64,000 bases of DNA, taken from Nitrospirota bacterium. Lineage in GTDB: Bacteria; Nitrospirota; Thermodesulfovibrionia; Thermodesulfovibrionales; Magnetobacteriaceae. The translations under genes were made by a program, and so were the position numbers. The DNA lies in assembly GCA_015233895.1 (NCBI GenBank), contig JADFXG010000008.1, forward strand, positions 62,001 to 126,000, given 5' to 3'. The notes under the pieces are model-generated. The model was not told where the DNA came from and did no database searches. It worked only from the letters and a program-made list of their open reading frames with translations. Every line of letters begins with the position of its first letter. Positions within the stretch are counted from its first letter, which is position 1. This document shows, in pieces, positions 26,441 to 36,225 of this stretch.

Positions 26441-27463
26441 TCAAGTTTTTTTAATGAATACCCTGCTGGTTTTGTAATCGGTAAAAAAGGGGTGATCGTC
26501 CCACCATGATTTCATCTTCATTTCATAGAGAAAATAAGCAAATTGCTCAGGATAGTGTTTCACATATCTGCTCACCACAGCCAGGTACTTATCCAGAAGG
26601 GTTTCAGATGTGTCATTTTCTGAAACATCTATAGGAGGTTCTACAACCATCTTTGCTATGCCATCTCTGAGGTCAATGAGAAACACAGGCAACAGCGCAG
26701 TACCTGTTTTAATGGCAAGTTTGAAGGGGGATATATTAAAGTTAACGGTGCGTCCCAGAAATGATGCTTGTACCCACTTTCTGCCTCCTCGACCGGTTGC
26801 AGGAAACAGTACGAACTCATTTCTTTGCAAAGCAAGTATGATATCTCTCATAGACATGTTTCTTAAACCGTTTTTATCTCCAACTGGGATGCTTGCGTTT
26901 ATGAAATTCACAGGCATAAGTTTTTCCACGGCCTGAAATTTGGCCTCATTAGCATACCAGAAAAACCCTTTTCTGCCCACAGTTGGAGGGTCCCCCTGAA
27001 TGGCTACCTGGTTAACCCGATAGCCTCTGTATCCAAGTGCCGGCATAGACATCATATATGGTCCAAAATGAGAATTCAATAAAAGTGCTCCCCTGTTTCC
27101 TCTGAGAGCGTTATCAAGATGCTCTGCCCCCTCAATTGCAACATAGTCGTCAACATTACTGCTGTTGATTTTTTGTAAATAACAGAGTTTTGCCCATGAG
27201 TTCAGTTGGGTTTGAAATACAACATGCAACGTCTCCCGCATATTACAAGTTTCATCTATCAAGCCTGATTTAAAAAGCTCCTCAAGTGTGACAAGCTTAC
27301 GCTGTCTGTTTGACGCCATTTGTAAGCGCGCTAAAAGCGACATCACTGCATTGATAAACGCAACCGGAAGCTCTGAAAAAACTAATCTCAAATACCTCCA
27401 GTAAAGCCACTTTAAAAAAGCGACAGGGTTCAAAAAGCCTTTTATTGTTTGAAGATATGCCAT
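26441..27463 (-). CDS. LpxL/HtrB-like lysophospholipid or lipid A acyltransferase, atypical active site
   Basis: This 340-residue protein resembles the late lipid A acyltransferase (LPLAT) family: ALRGNRGALLLNSHFGPYMMS aligns with the HX4(D/E) block, FVLFPATGRGGRKWVQASFLGR with the second block, and INLA-like ALLPVFLID follows. In place of the acidic residue five positions after His there is Met (HFGPYM), so the classical catalytic dyad is incomplete. It may use another residue or transfer to a different acceptor. N-terminal residues 30-55 are hydrophobic, consistent with membrane attachment. Standalone, divergent from the secreted-protein gene at 27670. Confidence 0.7.
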   Translation of the reverse strand: MAYLQTIKGFLNPVAFLKWLYWRYLRLVFSELPVAFINAVMSLLARLQMASNRQRKLVTLEELFKSGLIDETCNMRETLHVVFQTQLNSWAKLCYLQKINSSNVDDYVAIEGAEHLDNALRGNRGALLLNSHFGPYMMSMPALGYRGYRVNQVAIQGDPPTVGRKGFFWYANEAKFQAVEKLMPVNFINASIPVGDKNGLRNMSMRDIILALQRNEFVLFPATGRGGRKWVQASFLGRTVNFNISPFKLAIKTGTALLPVFLIDLRDGIAKMVVEPPIDVSENDTSETLLDKYLAVVSRYVKHYPEQFAYFLYEMKMKSWWDDHPFFTDYKTSRVFIKKT

Positions 27464-27669
27464 CGTCGTATATTTTATAACAAAACCTGCAATTTAATGC
27501 AAATATTTTATAGAAAAAAATCAACTACAATAACCTTGGAAAGGGATTGACACCTTTTAACAAGTAGATATAGCATATATAGCAGAGGAGCAGCAAGAAT
27601 TAAATCTGAAATTTAGCCGGATATAGTTTTTTAGAAATAAAACAGTTGGCCACTAAGGAGGATAATGTA

Positions 27670-30006
27670 ATGAACAGAATTAAGATACTTTTGTACATTA
27701 TTGTATTAGCTGCAATTGTTTATATGCCGGAATCTGCTTTGTCTGAAATGACAGAGCCCCCACCTCCACAAGTAAGAGGCACAGTGGATATTGATTCAAT
27801 GATAAAACAGGTAAAGGCCTCGCCCACGGATCAGTCAAATATGAAGCAACGTATGGACACTCTTACCCTTTGGGCACAAAGCATGATGACAAAGGGAGTC
27901 AGCGTTGACAGTGTGCTTCCACAGCAAAAGGGCAGGGGACTTGAATCACTTTCGCAAGAAAATCCCTCTGAGGCTTGTAAGATGATTGATGCCATATATG
28001 CCGATGTAGAGAAATTTATCGGCGGCAGCGGAGACACTACCAAATCTGTATCAGCGCAGAGTCCTCCCCCCAATGCCCCCGCAAAAGACGATATTTCTAA
28101 CCTGCTAATACAGAGTAAGACACAGAGCACCACGGCTGAAAACCTCAACGCACGTATTGCTGTCCTGAGCCTCTGGGCACAGTCTATGGTGGCACGCGGT
28201 GTTAACATAGATAGTGTGTTTTCAAAGGAGAAATCACACCGGCTTGATGATTTACGCAAAAGCAGCCCTGCCGATGCCGCAGCACTTCTTGATACCATAC
28301 TAAAAGAGCTTGACAAATTCTTAAGCTCACACCCTGAGCAAACTACCGGTTCAGTCAAAAGCCCCATGGGAAATCCCACATCTATGATGTTACAGGATGA
28401 GATAGATAAGATAAGAAAAGAGGTCAAAACATCACAAACGAATTCATCCAATGTAAAAACACGTGCTATAGCCCTAAAATCATGGGCAGAATCACTTTCC
28501 GGGAAAAACAAGTATGCCGACAAGATATACACAATAGAGACCGGTTTGTTTATCATGGTGCAGCAAAGAGAAAACCCTGAGAAAGCCTACGGTCTTGTGG
28601 ATAAGACATTTGCCGATTTGGAGCGGGCAGTGGATCCCAAAACTGACTGGAATGCAGTAAAAGCTGAAAAACACGCACCGCAAGCAAAAAAATTCGTGCC
28701 TGCAGTATTGTCTGTCAATGCCGCTGAGGCCAGAGTGTCAGAGAGCGTGCCCCGGTATGCAACAGGCGCTCTTGTCACAAACTTTTCTACGGCATTTGAC
28801 TCCGAAACGGTACGGGTCGTAAATGGTAAGATTAATCTAAGCGTCGGCTCAGTGCCTGTAATTGTTGAAACATCGGCAAATGCCGGAGCAACCTGTACGG
28901 CAACAGCAAATGGTTCACCGTTTGGGATTTTGGATGTAGAGGAGAGGCTTGACAGGTTAAATTCGGATTTTTATGCAGGGAAATTTGCTAGTGATGTTGG
29001 TTATAAGTGGATGCGTTTTTTGGGGCCTCCCTCTGCCCAGTATATGATATACCTGAGGGGCGGCATGAACTTACAAGCCGGCGAGGCCTACTTAACACAA
29101 TTAAACACTCTCTATGAAAACGCAATGAATCGCGGTGTCAGTGTACTCGTTACAATTAATCCCAGCACCGGCGATGCCAGACCGCCGCAGAAGGCAGGCG
29201 TGTTTACACAGGCTGACGTCTCAGGTTATTCTGAGTTTCTGAGAGCCCTTATCCGTAAGCTTCCAAAGGTCAAACACTTTACGATGGAGACCGAGGTTGA
29301 CGCCTCATGGAAACCAGCCGACTATGCCCTTGCACTTGCCACTACAAAGAAAGTCTTTAATCAGCAATGCCCTGACTGCAAGCTTTACACCGGAGGGTAC
29401 ATAAACCCTGAAGGCACTTTCTTTGAAGAGGTGTTTGACAATCTTAAAAAACTAAACGCTAAAAACTCCTTTGATGCCTTTGGACTTTGGCACGCTTTTG
29501 ACATGTTTCTTGGCGTAAAACGTGGCGGTATTGATAAGTTTGAACTCATAAAAACTCAATACAAAAAAAGCAGGGAATTGCTTAACCGTTACGGATATGC
29601 CAATATGCCAGTATTTTTGGGTGAGACAAGCTATCCATGCGATACCCATAATCCATTTACAAAGGGTTATTCGGAGACTAACCAGGCGGCAAATCTCGTT
29701 AAAACCTACGCTACAGTGATTAGCCTCGGAGCTTTCAGGGTTTTTTGGTCTAATATTCACGACTACCATTTTTATGCGGGAGGCTACAGCATTTTTGACT
29801 TCTCAGGCCTTATCAATAACCCGGAAAACGACGGGTTATCCTCAAAGAAGTTAGCCTACTACTCATATAAAAACCTTGCTCAGAAGCTCAGTTGTTTTGA
29901 GGCGGCAAAAACATCTGAGGTCAACGCAGGCCCTGGTGTGACTGCGTACAGGTTTGAAAAAGGTGGAAAGGAGCTTTATATTGTATGGGCAAACAATGCC
30001 GATTAA
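27670..30006 (+). CDS. Secreted protein: three N-terminal helical repeats and a C-terminal glycoside-hydrolase-like barrel
   Basis: The start is ATG 27670, with AAGGAGG 8 bases upstream; an earlier ATG at 27646 lacks a site. Residues 1-25 form a signal peptide. Residues about 36-330 hold three roughly 90-residue repeats, each with a WAQSM/WAESL core (TLWAQSMMTKGVSVDSV, LSLWAQSMVARGVNIDSV, LKSWAESLSGKNKYADKI). From about residue 410 a TIM-barrel-like domain follows, with two candidate catalytic Glu: TMETEVDASW (about 540-542) and FLGETSYPCD (about 652), a spacing and context like clan GH-A (GH39/GH53-like). Likely acts on polysaccharide outside the cytoplasm. It is 22 bases upstream of an O-antigen-ligase-like gene. 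Substrate unknown. Confidence 0.72.
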   Translation: MNRIKILLYIIVLAAIVYMPESALSEMTEPPPPQVRGTVDIDSMIKQVKASPTDQSNMKQRMDTLTLWAQSMMTKGVSVDSVLPQQKGRGLESLSQENPSEACKMIDAIYADVEKFIGGSGDTTKSVSAQSPPPNAPAKDDISNLLIQSKTQSTTAENLNARIAVLSLWAQSMVARGVNIDSVFSKEKSHRLDDLRKSSPADAAALLDTILKELDKFLSSHPEQTTGSVKSPMGNPTSMMLQDEIDKIRKEVKTSQTNSSNVKTRAIALKSWAESLSGKNKYADKIYTIETGLFIMVQQRENPEKAYGLVDKTFADLERAVDPKTDWNAVKAEKHAPQAKKFVPAVLSVNAAEARVSESVPRYATGALVTNFSTAFDSETVRVVNGKINLSVGSVPVIVETSANAGATCTATANGSPFGILDVEERLDRLNSDFYAGKFASDVGYKWMRFLGPPSAQYMIYLRGGMNLQAGEAYLTQLNTLYENAMNRGVSVLVTINPSTGDARPPQKAGVFTQADVSGYSEFLRALIRKLPKVKHFTMETEVDASWKPADYALALATTKKVFNQQCPDCKLYTGGYINPEGTFFEEVFDNLKKLNAKNSFDAFGLWHAFDMFLGVKRGGIDKFELIKTQYKKSRELLNRYGYANMPVFLGETSYPCDTHNPFTKGYSETNQAANLVKTYATVISLGAFRVFWSNIHDYHFYAGGYSIFDFSGLINNPENDGLSSKKLAYYSYKNLAQKLSCFEAAKTSEVNAGPGVTAYRFEKGGKELYIVWANNAD

Positions 30007-30028
30007 CCCTAAACCTGAGTGCTGAGAC

Positions 30029-31513
30029 ATGTATGAATTCATAAAAATTAGATTACGTTTCTCAGACGAAAAGACTTTTTTGGAGACATTTTTACTTCTT
30101 TATGCCTTCGTATCAGCTGTGTTTTTTCTGTTTACTCCTTACGCGCTCATTCCTGTAATATTGATTCCTGTACTGTTTTTAACGATACTTAAGCCTGAGA
30201 TATTTCTTGCCCTTACGTTTCTAACCGTTTATATTCAGCACACGGCGCTTAAATTCATGTTTGCCGCAGGGGACATAATGGAGTATCCCGTTTACCTGAT
30301 TTTTTTATTTTTAACACTAATTTCATGGGTATTAAAAAAGGCCATAAACAAAGAGACAAAGAGACAGACCACTCCGCTTGATGCACCTCTTTTGATTATT
30401 TTTTTGGTTGAAACGTTAACTTTGTTATGGACACCAAATCTGGAGCTTGGGCTGCACTTCTTTGCCATGTTTACCTGTAATGCCATCACATTTTATCTTA
30501 TTACGGCTATTGTTAATGATGAGAAATCCCTAAGAAATGCAGTTATCACAATTGCTGTTTCCACATTCATAATTATAATTTCCGTGGTGGTTTCAAAGTA
30601 CTATGCTAAAAGAATAGATATGACTTTGGCTAAGGGTATAACCCTTGGTTTTTTTGGAATCGAGCAGGTGGACAAAAGACCTATGGGACTTGCCGGAGGG
30701 CCGCCATCTTCTGAGCTTATTGTAATGGTCATAATGGTCTTTGCTCCGATTGGTTTCAGGTACAAGGGGTTTAAACACAATTTATTTTTTATTGCAACCC
30801 TGTCAGCGTTCTATGCAATAGGCATTATGGCTGTTCGTTCAGCTTTGGCATCAGCTGTCATAGGCATTACTTTGCTTATCTACCTTCACCCAAATACCAG
30901 GAAAAAGTTTATTTTTAATGCCCTGAAATATATAGTAAGCATCGGGCTTGTAGTGGTGTTTTTGACCCCTGGGTTTATAGATAGAATTCTAATGGGCTTT
31001 GGCTATACGGAAAAACTCTGGTTTACTCCGACCAAAACCCCTGCAAGTACCGAATTTCTTAGTTCAAGCACACAGGGCGTTGCAGGGGTTAATACCCGTT
31101 GGCTGATATGGAAATCCGGGTTTAAACACTTTATGGAAAATCCATATACAGTTTTAATAGGGATTGGAATGAGCGGTTTTGTTTATATCTCTAAGTACAC
31201 TGCTACCGAGACCCACGGTTTAGTGCTCTCTTTCCTGTTTGACATGGGACTGGCAGGCATTGTGCTATTTCTGTATCTTTTGTGGAAAATCGTGTACTCT
31301 ATGAAAGAAATATATAAGCGAATGGACGGCTCACTCACCGCCGATATTGCACTGGGCTCTGTTGTTTCCGTCATTGCGGTTTTGGGAATAAACGAGACTG
31401 TATGGGGTGATCTGACCTCAGTCTCATCAAGATACAGTTGGTTTGTGTTATCTTTCCTTGCAGCTTCCTATAACGTTTTGAAAAACAAACATGTAGCCCA
31501 AACCGTTAACTAA
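30029..31513 (+). CDS. O-antigen ligase (Wzy_C/WaaL) family polytopic membrane protein
   Basis: This 494-residue protein has about 12 hydrophobic segments and a long periplasmic loop (about 330-375) carrying NTRWLIWKSGFKHFMENP, IGIGMSGF and TETHGLVLSFLFDMGLAGI. The R-W...H pattern and the GxG and H-G elements are characteristic of WaaL/Wzy ligases and polymerases, which use undecaprenyl-diphosphate-linked sugars. It probably makes or attaches a surface polysaccharide that the adjacent secreted glycosidase-like protein trims. Ligase versus polymerase cannot be told apart. Confidence 0.8.
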   Translation: MYEFIKIRLRFSDEKTFLETFLLLYAFVSAVFFLFTPYALIPVILIPVLFLTILKPEIFLALTFLTVYIQHTALKFMFAAGDIMEYPVYLIFLFLTLISWVLKKAINKETKRQTTPLDAPLLIIFLVETLTLLWTPNLELGLHFFAMFTCNAITFYLITAIVNDEKSLRNAVITIAVSTFIIIISVVVSKYYAKRIDMTLAKGITLGFFGIEQVDKRPMGLAGGPPSSELIVMVIMVFAPIGFRYKGFKHNLFFIATLSAFYAIGIMAVRSALASAVIGITLLIYLHPNTRKKFIFNALKYIVSIGLVVVFLTPGFIDRILMGFGYTEKLWFTPTKTPASTEFLSSSTQGVAGVNTRWLIWKSGFKHFMENPYTVLIGIGMSGFVYISKYTATETHGLVLSFLFDMGLAGIVLFLYLLWKIVYSMKEIYKRMDGSLTADIALGSVVSVIAVLGINETVWGDLTSVSSRYSWFVLSFLAASYNVLKNKHVAQTVN

Positions 31514-31589
31514 AATAACCAAAGGATATGTTAACAGCAGTTTCTCACCGCAAGCGCAGATAATCCACTCACTTTCAGACTACCTGCGG

Positions 31590-31985
31590 CTACTGTGCAA
31601 AGTTATATTTTTTGAGTAAGTCGAGTAATTTGTTCTTGTCAATTGGTTTTACAAGATAATCCGTACATCCCCATTCAAAAGCCTCGTCTTTTTCCTCCTG
31701 AATATCATACGCGGTGGTCATGATGATTTTAACTCTGTTGTCATCCTCAATGCCAGCCTTTTTCTCAATTTCCCTGATATCCTTAAGTGCCTGCTGGCCA
31801 TCCATCTCAGGCATCATGATATCCATGCAGATGAGATCATAAGGATGCTCTTCTTTCCATGCGTGAACAAAAGCCTCTATCGCCTCATGCCCGTTTATCG
31901 CAACATCGCAGTCCCCGTATCGTGACATTATCCTTTGTAAAAGAGTTCTGCTTCTGAACTCATCCTCTACCACTAAGGCTTTCAT
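31590..31985 (-). CDS. Single-domain response regulator (CheY-like)
   Basis: A 131-residue receiver only. VVEDEF (acidic pocket), LICMDIMMPEMDG (phospho-Asp), IIMTTAYD (Thr) and YLVKPIDKNKLLD (Lys) are all present. It has no output domain, so it acts by protein contact or as a phosphate sink. It lies 15 bases after the receiver-kinase gene, in the same direction, and is its likely partner. Close relatives of this form often carry phosphate for 'HWRQPLN' kinases. Confidence 0.92.
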   Translation of the reverse strand: MKALVVEDEFRSRTLLQRIMSRYGDCDVAINGHEAIEAFVHAWKEEHPYDLICMDIMMPEMDGQQALKDIREIEKKAGIEDDNRVKIIMTTAYDIQEEKDEAFEWGCTDYLVKPIDKNKLLDLLKKYNFAQ

Positions 31986-32000
31986 ATGATCCCTCCATTC

Positions 32001-33245
32001 TTATTGGATTTGTCTTTGCAGTTGTACCGTAAACATGGCACCCGCTTCTGTATTACTGGCATACAATTTGCCATTCATGTAGTTTTCTATTATCAGTTTA
32101 GACATGTATAAACCAATTCCTATACCGTCAGTTTTTGTCGTAAAGTAGGGCTCAAAAATCCTGTCCCGTATAAGGTCAGAAATTCCCTCTCCATTGTCTT
32201 TGATACTTACGCGTACTGAATCTTTAGTCTCACTAAACTCTATTATAATTTCACCATCCTCTCCATGTACATAGCTGCTGCTTAGCCGCTTTGAAAAAAT
32301 CGAATCTTTGGCATTATTTAGAATACTGAGGATTACTTGCTTAAACTCACCGGGGTACCCCACTGTCACATACGAATCTGGTTTAAAAATGCTCCCGTCA
32401 GATTTCCGGATTATTATATTTATCTGGTTATTCTCAAGTTGGCTTTTCACAAGAGCAACTACATTGTCCAGTGCCTCTTTAATATCAAACACTATTTTAG
32501 TGTCCGAGGGCTTACAAAAATTACTGAAATCGGATATTGTTTTGGACATCAGGTTAAGCTGCTCCATGGTGTCACTGGACATTTTCTTTACATACTCGTC
32601 GTCAATTTCGCCAAACGTTGAGGCTTCATCAAGGTCCTGAATTAACAGGCCTATAATGTTTAACGGCTGTCTCCAGTGGTGGGCAATATTAAACATCATC
32701 TCGCCCATCGCCGCAAGTTTAGACTGCTGGATTAACATATGCTCTCTGTGCCGGCCTTTTTCCACTTCATCCTTAACCTTTAGCTCAAGGGATTTGTTTA
32801 ACTCCTCTAACTGCCTCGATTTTTCCCTGAGTGCTTTTTCCATCCTGTGCTTATACACAGCCATCTCTATGGCATATCTCAACTCAGTCCTTTCAAACGG
32901 TTTAACCAGATAACCAAACGGCGCTGAACCCTTTGCCCTTTGAAACGTTCGTTCGTCAGTGTGGGAGGTCAGATACACTACCGGAATGTCATAGAGCTCT
33001 CTTAAACTTTCCGCAGTCTCTATACCGTCCATTTTACCGTGCAGGAGAATGTCCATAAGAACAACATCAGGTCTTTCATCCGCTGCCCTTTTTAGTGCCT
33101 CCTCGCCGGACAGAACCACACTTGTCACGGTAAGCCCGATGTCCTCAAGCACGTTTTGAAGATTAGTTGCTATTATCCACTCATCCTCAACTATCATCAC
33201 CCTGGTTTCGGACAGTTCGTTCAGCTTATTAATATTCATATCCAT
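32001..33245 (-). CDS. Receiver-histidine kinase hybrid, soluble
   Basis: This 414-residue protein has a receiver domain first (VMIVEDEWIIA, VLMDILLHGKMDG, VVYLTSH, GYLVKPFER; residues about 14-130), a coiled coil (135-175) and a kinase core. The H box is MMFNIAHHWRQPLNIIGL; N, G1 and G2 boxes are ILNNAKDSI, IKDNGEGISD and GIGIGLYMSKLI. No membrane segment or signal peptide, so it integrates an upstream phosphate signal in the cytoplasm. It is co-directional with the CheY-like gene and lies downstream of the TonB-receptor operon, separated by a 275-base gap with an inverted-repeat element. Confidence 0.9.
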   Translation of the reverse strand: MDMNINKLNELSETRVMIVEDEWIIATNLQNVLEDIGLTVTSVVLSGEEALKRAADERPDVVLMDILLHGKMDGIETAESLRELYDIPVVYLTSHTDERTFQRAKGSAPFGYLVKPFERTELRYAIEMAVYKHRMEKALREKSRQLEELNKSLELKVKDEVEKGRHREHMLIQQSKLAAMGEMMFNIAHHWRQPLNIIGLLIQDLDEASTFGEIDDEYVKKMSSDTMEQLNLMSKTISDFSNFCKPSDTKIVFDIKEALDNVVALVKSQLENNQINIIIRKSDGSIFKPDSYVTVGYPGEFKQVILSILNNAKDSIFSKRLSSSYVHGEDGEIIIEFSETKDSVRVSIKDNGEGISDLIRDRIFEPYFTTKTDGIGIGLYMSKLIIENYMNGKLYASNTEAGAMFTVQLQRQIQ

Positions 33246-33354
33246 ACGGAATACAACGATTATAACACAAAAGTGTAACTATTGTGTCAATGTTATCAAG
33301 CAGCCTCAGTGCCTGATACCAATCGCTTTCAAAAACAAAATTAAGTTACAGAAA

Positions 33355-33458
33355 AAAGAGGAGATTGCGACGCTGCGCTCGCAATGACGGCGTGGGGCAG
33401 TTCGTGAACATCCTTATCGTCATTACGAGGAGCGTAGCGACGTGGTAATCTCCTCTTT
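33355..33458. repeat. Inverted-repeat element, copy 1 (AAAGAGGAGATT ends)
   Basis: A 104-base element bounded by AAAGAGGAGATT (33355-33366) and AATCTCCTCTTT (33447-33458). Inside are GCTCGCAATGACGG and CGTCATTACGAGGAGCGTAGCGACG, a second nested inverted repeat. It shares these arms with 41010-41186. It fits a MITE or REP-like dispersed palindrome. No coding content. Confidence 0.8.
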
Positions 33459-33520
33459 AATAATTACTTTGACGTTTGCTTTCGAAGTTAGGCGAATGAA
33501 TGCTGTCTGGTACAGGAAAA

Positions 33521-35245
33521 TCATGCAATGGTTTTTATGTCGGTACAATTAAGCTCTATTGTAAAGCTTGCACCTGTGTTTTTATTTTCGGCGTATATTC
33601 TGCCACTTATGTTGTTTTCAATAATCACCTTTGCCATGTATAATCCTATACCTGTGCCCTGGCTTTTAAATTTCGTGGTAAAATAAGGTTCAAAAATCCT
33701 GTGCCTTATATCATCCGGGATTCCTTTGCCGTTGTCGCTTATTCTGACAATTGCCTTACCGTCTGCCCTGGCAAAATCTATGTCTATAATTCCATTATAA
33801 GGTGTTTCCAAACCATTTTTGCCCCTTTCCTTAATAGAGTCTGAAGCGTTGTTTATTAGTATGATTATAACCTGCTTGAACTCGTTCCTGTATAAATCAG
33901 CAAAAAGCCCGCTGTCTGAATAAGTGTGCGAGCTGTCTGATGAGACACCACTAAATTCACGGTTAAAATTACACAATATTGCGTTATGTTTAAGCTGTAG
34001 GGAAACAATGGATAATGCCTCCTCTGTGACCTCTATAATATTACATTGTTCCCTTTCTTTATCTGGTTTGAAAAAGTCCCTGAAATCGTCTATAGTCCTC
34101 GACATATATGATAGTTGCTCGTTTGATTGTTTAATGTTATCGCTAAGGTAGTCTTTATTGAGTTCACCGTATTCGTATGAGTCCTGCAAGTCTAAGGATA
34201 ATGCTCTTAGGTTGTTTAGCGGCTGACGCCATTGATGGGCTATTGAGCTTAACATCTCTCCCATAGACGAAAGCCTGGATTGATAAATCAGGAGTTTCTC
34301 CTGTTCCCGCTGTTTATTTATCTCAGTATTTACCCTCTCATCAAGAGTCTTGTTTAATTCCATTACTGCCTCCTCGCTCTTAATCCGTAGTGTTATTTCG
34401 TCCTGCAGGGTGGAAACCGTTGTTTTTAGTTCAGCTGTCCGGGTTTGTACCAGTTCGCCCATTTCGTTAAATGCCTGTGCCAGTTCGAATATTTCATCCC
34501 TTAGGTGTAAGTGTGTAACTTCTATGCGGCCTGTGGCACTATAGTTTCTGACAGTGTCTGTCAGTTTTTTTATAGGCATGGTTATTGTCCTTACGACAAG
34601 GTATGCCGCCAATAATCCAATGATTAAAAATATCACACCCAGGGCAATACTTTTATACATCAACTCATGCTGCTCAGTTTTCAACTCATCTTTCCATATA
34701 CGTATGTGAACATAGCCTATGACGGCATCGGTTTTGGTTGGTACAAAGTCAGTTAATACCTCAATGTCCCCGGCAGGATTATTGTAACTTGAATAAACAG
34801 GAGCCCAAAACTCGAAATCGTTGCCGGTTTCTAAATAATACGACGTCATATTGTTTTGTATTTTTTTACTTTCCCCTGTAAATTTATGTTCGTCATTATT
34901 AAATTGAGGCATCCTGGATTTATCAATATTTACAAACTTTTTTAAAATCAGCTTTCCTTTAGCATTATAAATTGAGACAAAAGAGACGTTCTTACGCTTT
35001 GTTACTGCCTCTATGGAGTTATCCAGGAGTTTCTCACTTTCCGAAAAAACCCCTAATCTGCAGTTGTAGGCAAGAAGCTCTATAAGCAATGTTCCCTCAC
35101 GTATTATCTTTTCCTTTAACAAGTCCAGTTGATTATAAATAAAGAAGGTAAAAAGAGTTGTGCATAAAAAAACGATAAAAATCGTAGAGAGGACAAATAT
35201 CCTAACGCTTAATTTTTCTCGATAAAGTTTAGTAAAGGATGCCAT
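33521..35245 (-). CDS. Membrane sensor histidine kinase with CHASE8-like periplasmic domain and HAMP
   Basis: This 574-residue kinase has an N-terminal membrane helix (about 12-35), a periplasmic domain to about 200 whose REGTLLIELLAYNCRLGVFSE start resembles CHASE8, a second helix (about 205-225), HAMP, coiled coil, then the kinase core. The H box is MLSSIAHQWRQPLNNLRAL; N and G boxes are ILINNASDSI, ISDNGKGIPD and GTGIGLYMAKVI. Its start overlaps the stop of the periplasmic-binding-protein gene (TAATG), indicating translational coupling and a shared sensing task. Confidence 0.9.
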   Translation of the reverse strand: MASFTKLYREKLSVRIFVLSTIFIVFLCTTLFTFFIYNQLDLLKEKIIREGTLLIELLAYNCRLGVFSESEKLLDNSIEAVTKRKNVSFVSIYNAKGKLILKKFVNIDKSRMPQFNNDEHKFTGESKKIQNNMTSYYLETGNDFEFWAPVYSSYNNPAGDIEVLTDFVPTKTDAVIGYVHIRIWKDELKTEQHELMYKSIALGVIFLIIGLLAAYLVVRTITMPIKKLTDTVRNYSATGRIEVTHLHLRDEIFELAQAFNEMGELVQTRTAELKTTVSTLQDEITLRIKSEEAVMELNKTLDERVNTEINKQREQEKLLIYQSRLSSMGEMLSSIAHQWRQPLNNLRALSLDLQDSYEYGELNKDYLSDNIKQSNEQLSYMSRTIDDFRDFFKPDKEREQCNIIEVTEEALSIVSLQLKHNAILCNFNREFSGVSSDSSHTYSDSGLFADLYRNEFKQVIIILINNASDSIKERGKNGLETPYNGIIDIDFARADGKAIVRISDNGKGIPDDIRHRIFEPYFTTKFKSQGTGIGLYMAKVIIENNISGRIYAENKNTGASFTIELNCTDIKTIA

Positions 35246-36216
35246 TAGTTCTTTTTTGTTAAGTCAATCTTTATAATATCCTTGCTTTTAAAGTTTTCGG
35301 CAATAGTAACTTTCATTTTGGAGGTAACGATTTTATTTATGGTGACAGTGGCGTATTGCGACTGGTTTATAAGATTATCCGGATGAGACCCTCCGCTTAT
35401 CATTGAACTGGCTAACTCTCCGCTCTGGGTGCCCATGTCGTCAGGTTTAGTCATAATAGAAAGACATGCCCCCATATCAAGGTGTTTGTCCGTAAAGGAA
35501 AACACAGGAACCTTGTAATTAATTGAATAAAGCATAATGTGCTCGATAATTGCCGGCGAAGCCATTAACACATCCGGAATAAGCCATAGGGCATCAATAT
35601 TTCCATCCATATTGTCAACTACAGTTACCAGGTCTTTGCTGTCATGGAATTTACCCTCTGTTACGGTTATTCCTAACGAGGCGGCCTTGTTTAGGATATG
35701 GTTTATTGCAGGAGGGCCAACGGAATTGCCAGTGTGATATACAATACCAAGCCGCTTGACAGAGGTAAATATCGAGGCGATAGTGCTAAGCTGTTTCTCG
35801 TAAGGTATGTCCATAGTTATACCGATAAAGTTTTTCTTGTCGTTTATCAGAGGTTTAGGGTCATGCACCATCGTGTAGATTACCGGCAGGTCGTTTATAC
35901 CGCTCAGATATTGGAGAGCCTTAGAACCTATGGCAAAAACAAGCCTCGGTCTGGAGTTATATATCTCGTTAAGGGTTGTGTCCCCGTACATGTCAGCGGG
36001 GATGATCTTTTTGACGTTACAATTACAGGTACGCTCAAATCCTGAAATGACATCCTCGTATATTTTATAGGCGCTGCTTTCTACGATGACGACGTCGTAT
36101 CTGTCTGCGCACCGCCCGGTGTCCACAGACAGAAGTGTGAATAACATGGTTATTATCGCAATAGCCATATATGCCGGTGTATTTACGTAACATTTTTTTT
36201 TAGTTGCAATATGCAT
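35245..36216 (-). CDS. Periplasmic ABC-type substrate-binding protein (ABC_sub_bind family)
   Basis: This 323-residue protein has an N-terminal hydrophobic segment (about 17-37) consistent with a signal peptide or anchor. YDVVIVESSAYKIYEDVISGFE, LVFAIGSKALQYL, DLPVIYTMVHDPKPLI, FIGITMDIPYEKQL and NIDALWLIPDVLMASP follow the COG2984 / PF04392 pattern. No ABC permease or ATPase is nearby; instead it is flanked by a TonB-dependent receptor and a kinase, so it may feed ligand information to the kinase rather than a transporter. The first ATG (36216) has no clear ribosome site; ATG 36168 is an alternative. Confidence 0.82.
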   Translation of the reverse strand: MHIATKKKCYVNTPAYMAIAIITMLFTLLSVDTGRCADRYDVVIVESSAYKIYEDVISGFERTCNCNVKKIIPADMYGDTTLNEIYNSRPRLVFAIGSKALQYLSGINDLPVIYTMVHDPKPLINDKKNFIGITMDIPYEKQLSTIASIFTSVKRLGIVYHTGNSVGPPAINHILNKAASLGITVTEGKFHDSKDLVTVVDNMDGNIDALWLIPDVLMASPAIIEHIMLYSINYKVPVFSFTDKHLDMGACLSIMTKPDDMGTQSGELASSMISGGSHPDNLINQSQYATVTINKIVTSKMKVTIAENFKSKDIIKIDLTKKN

Positions 36217-36225
36217 ATTTATATT

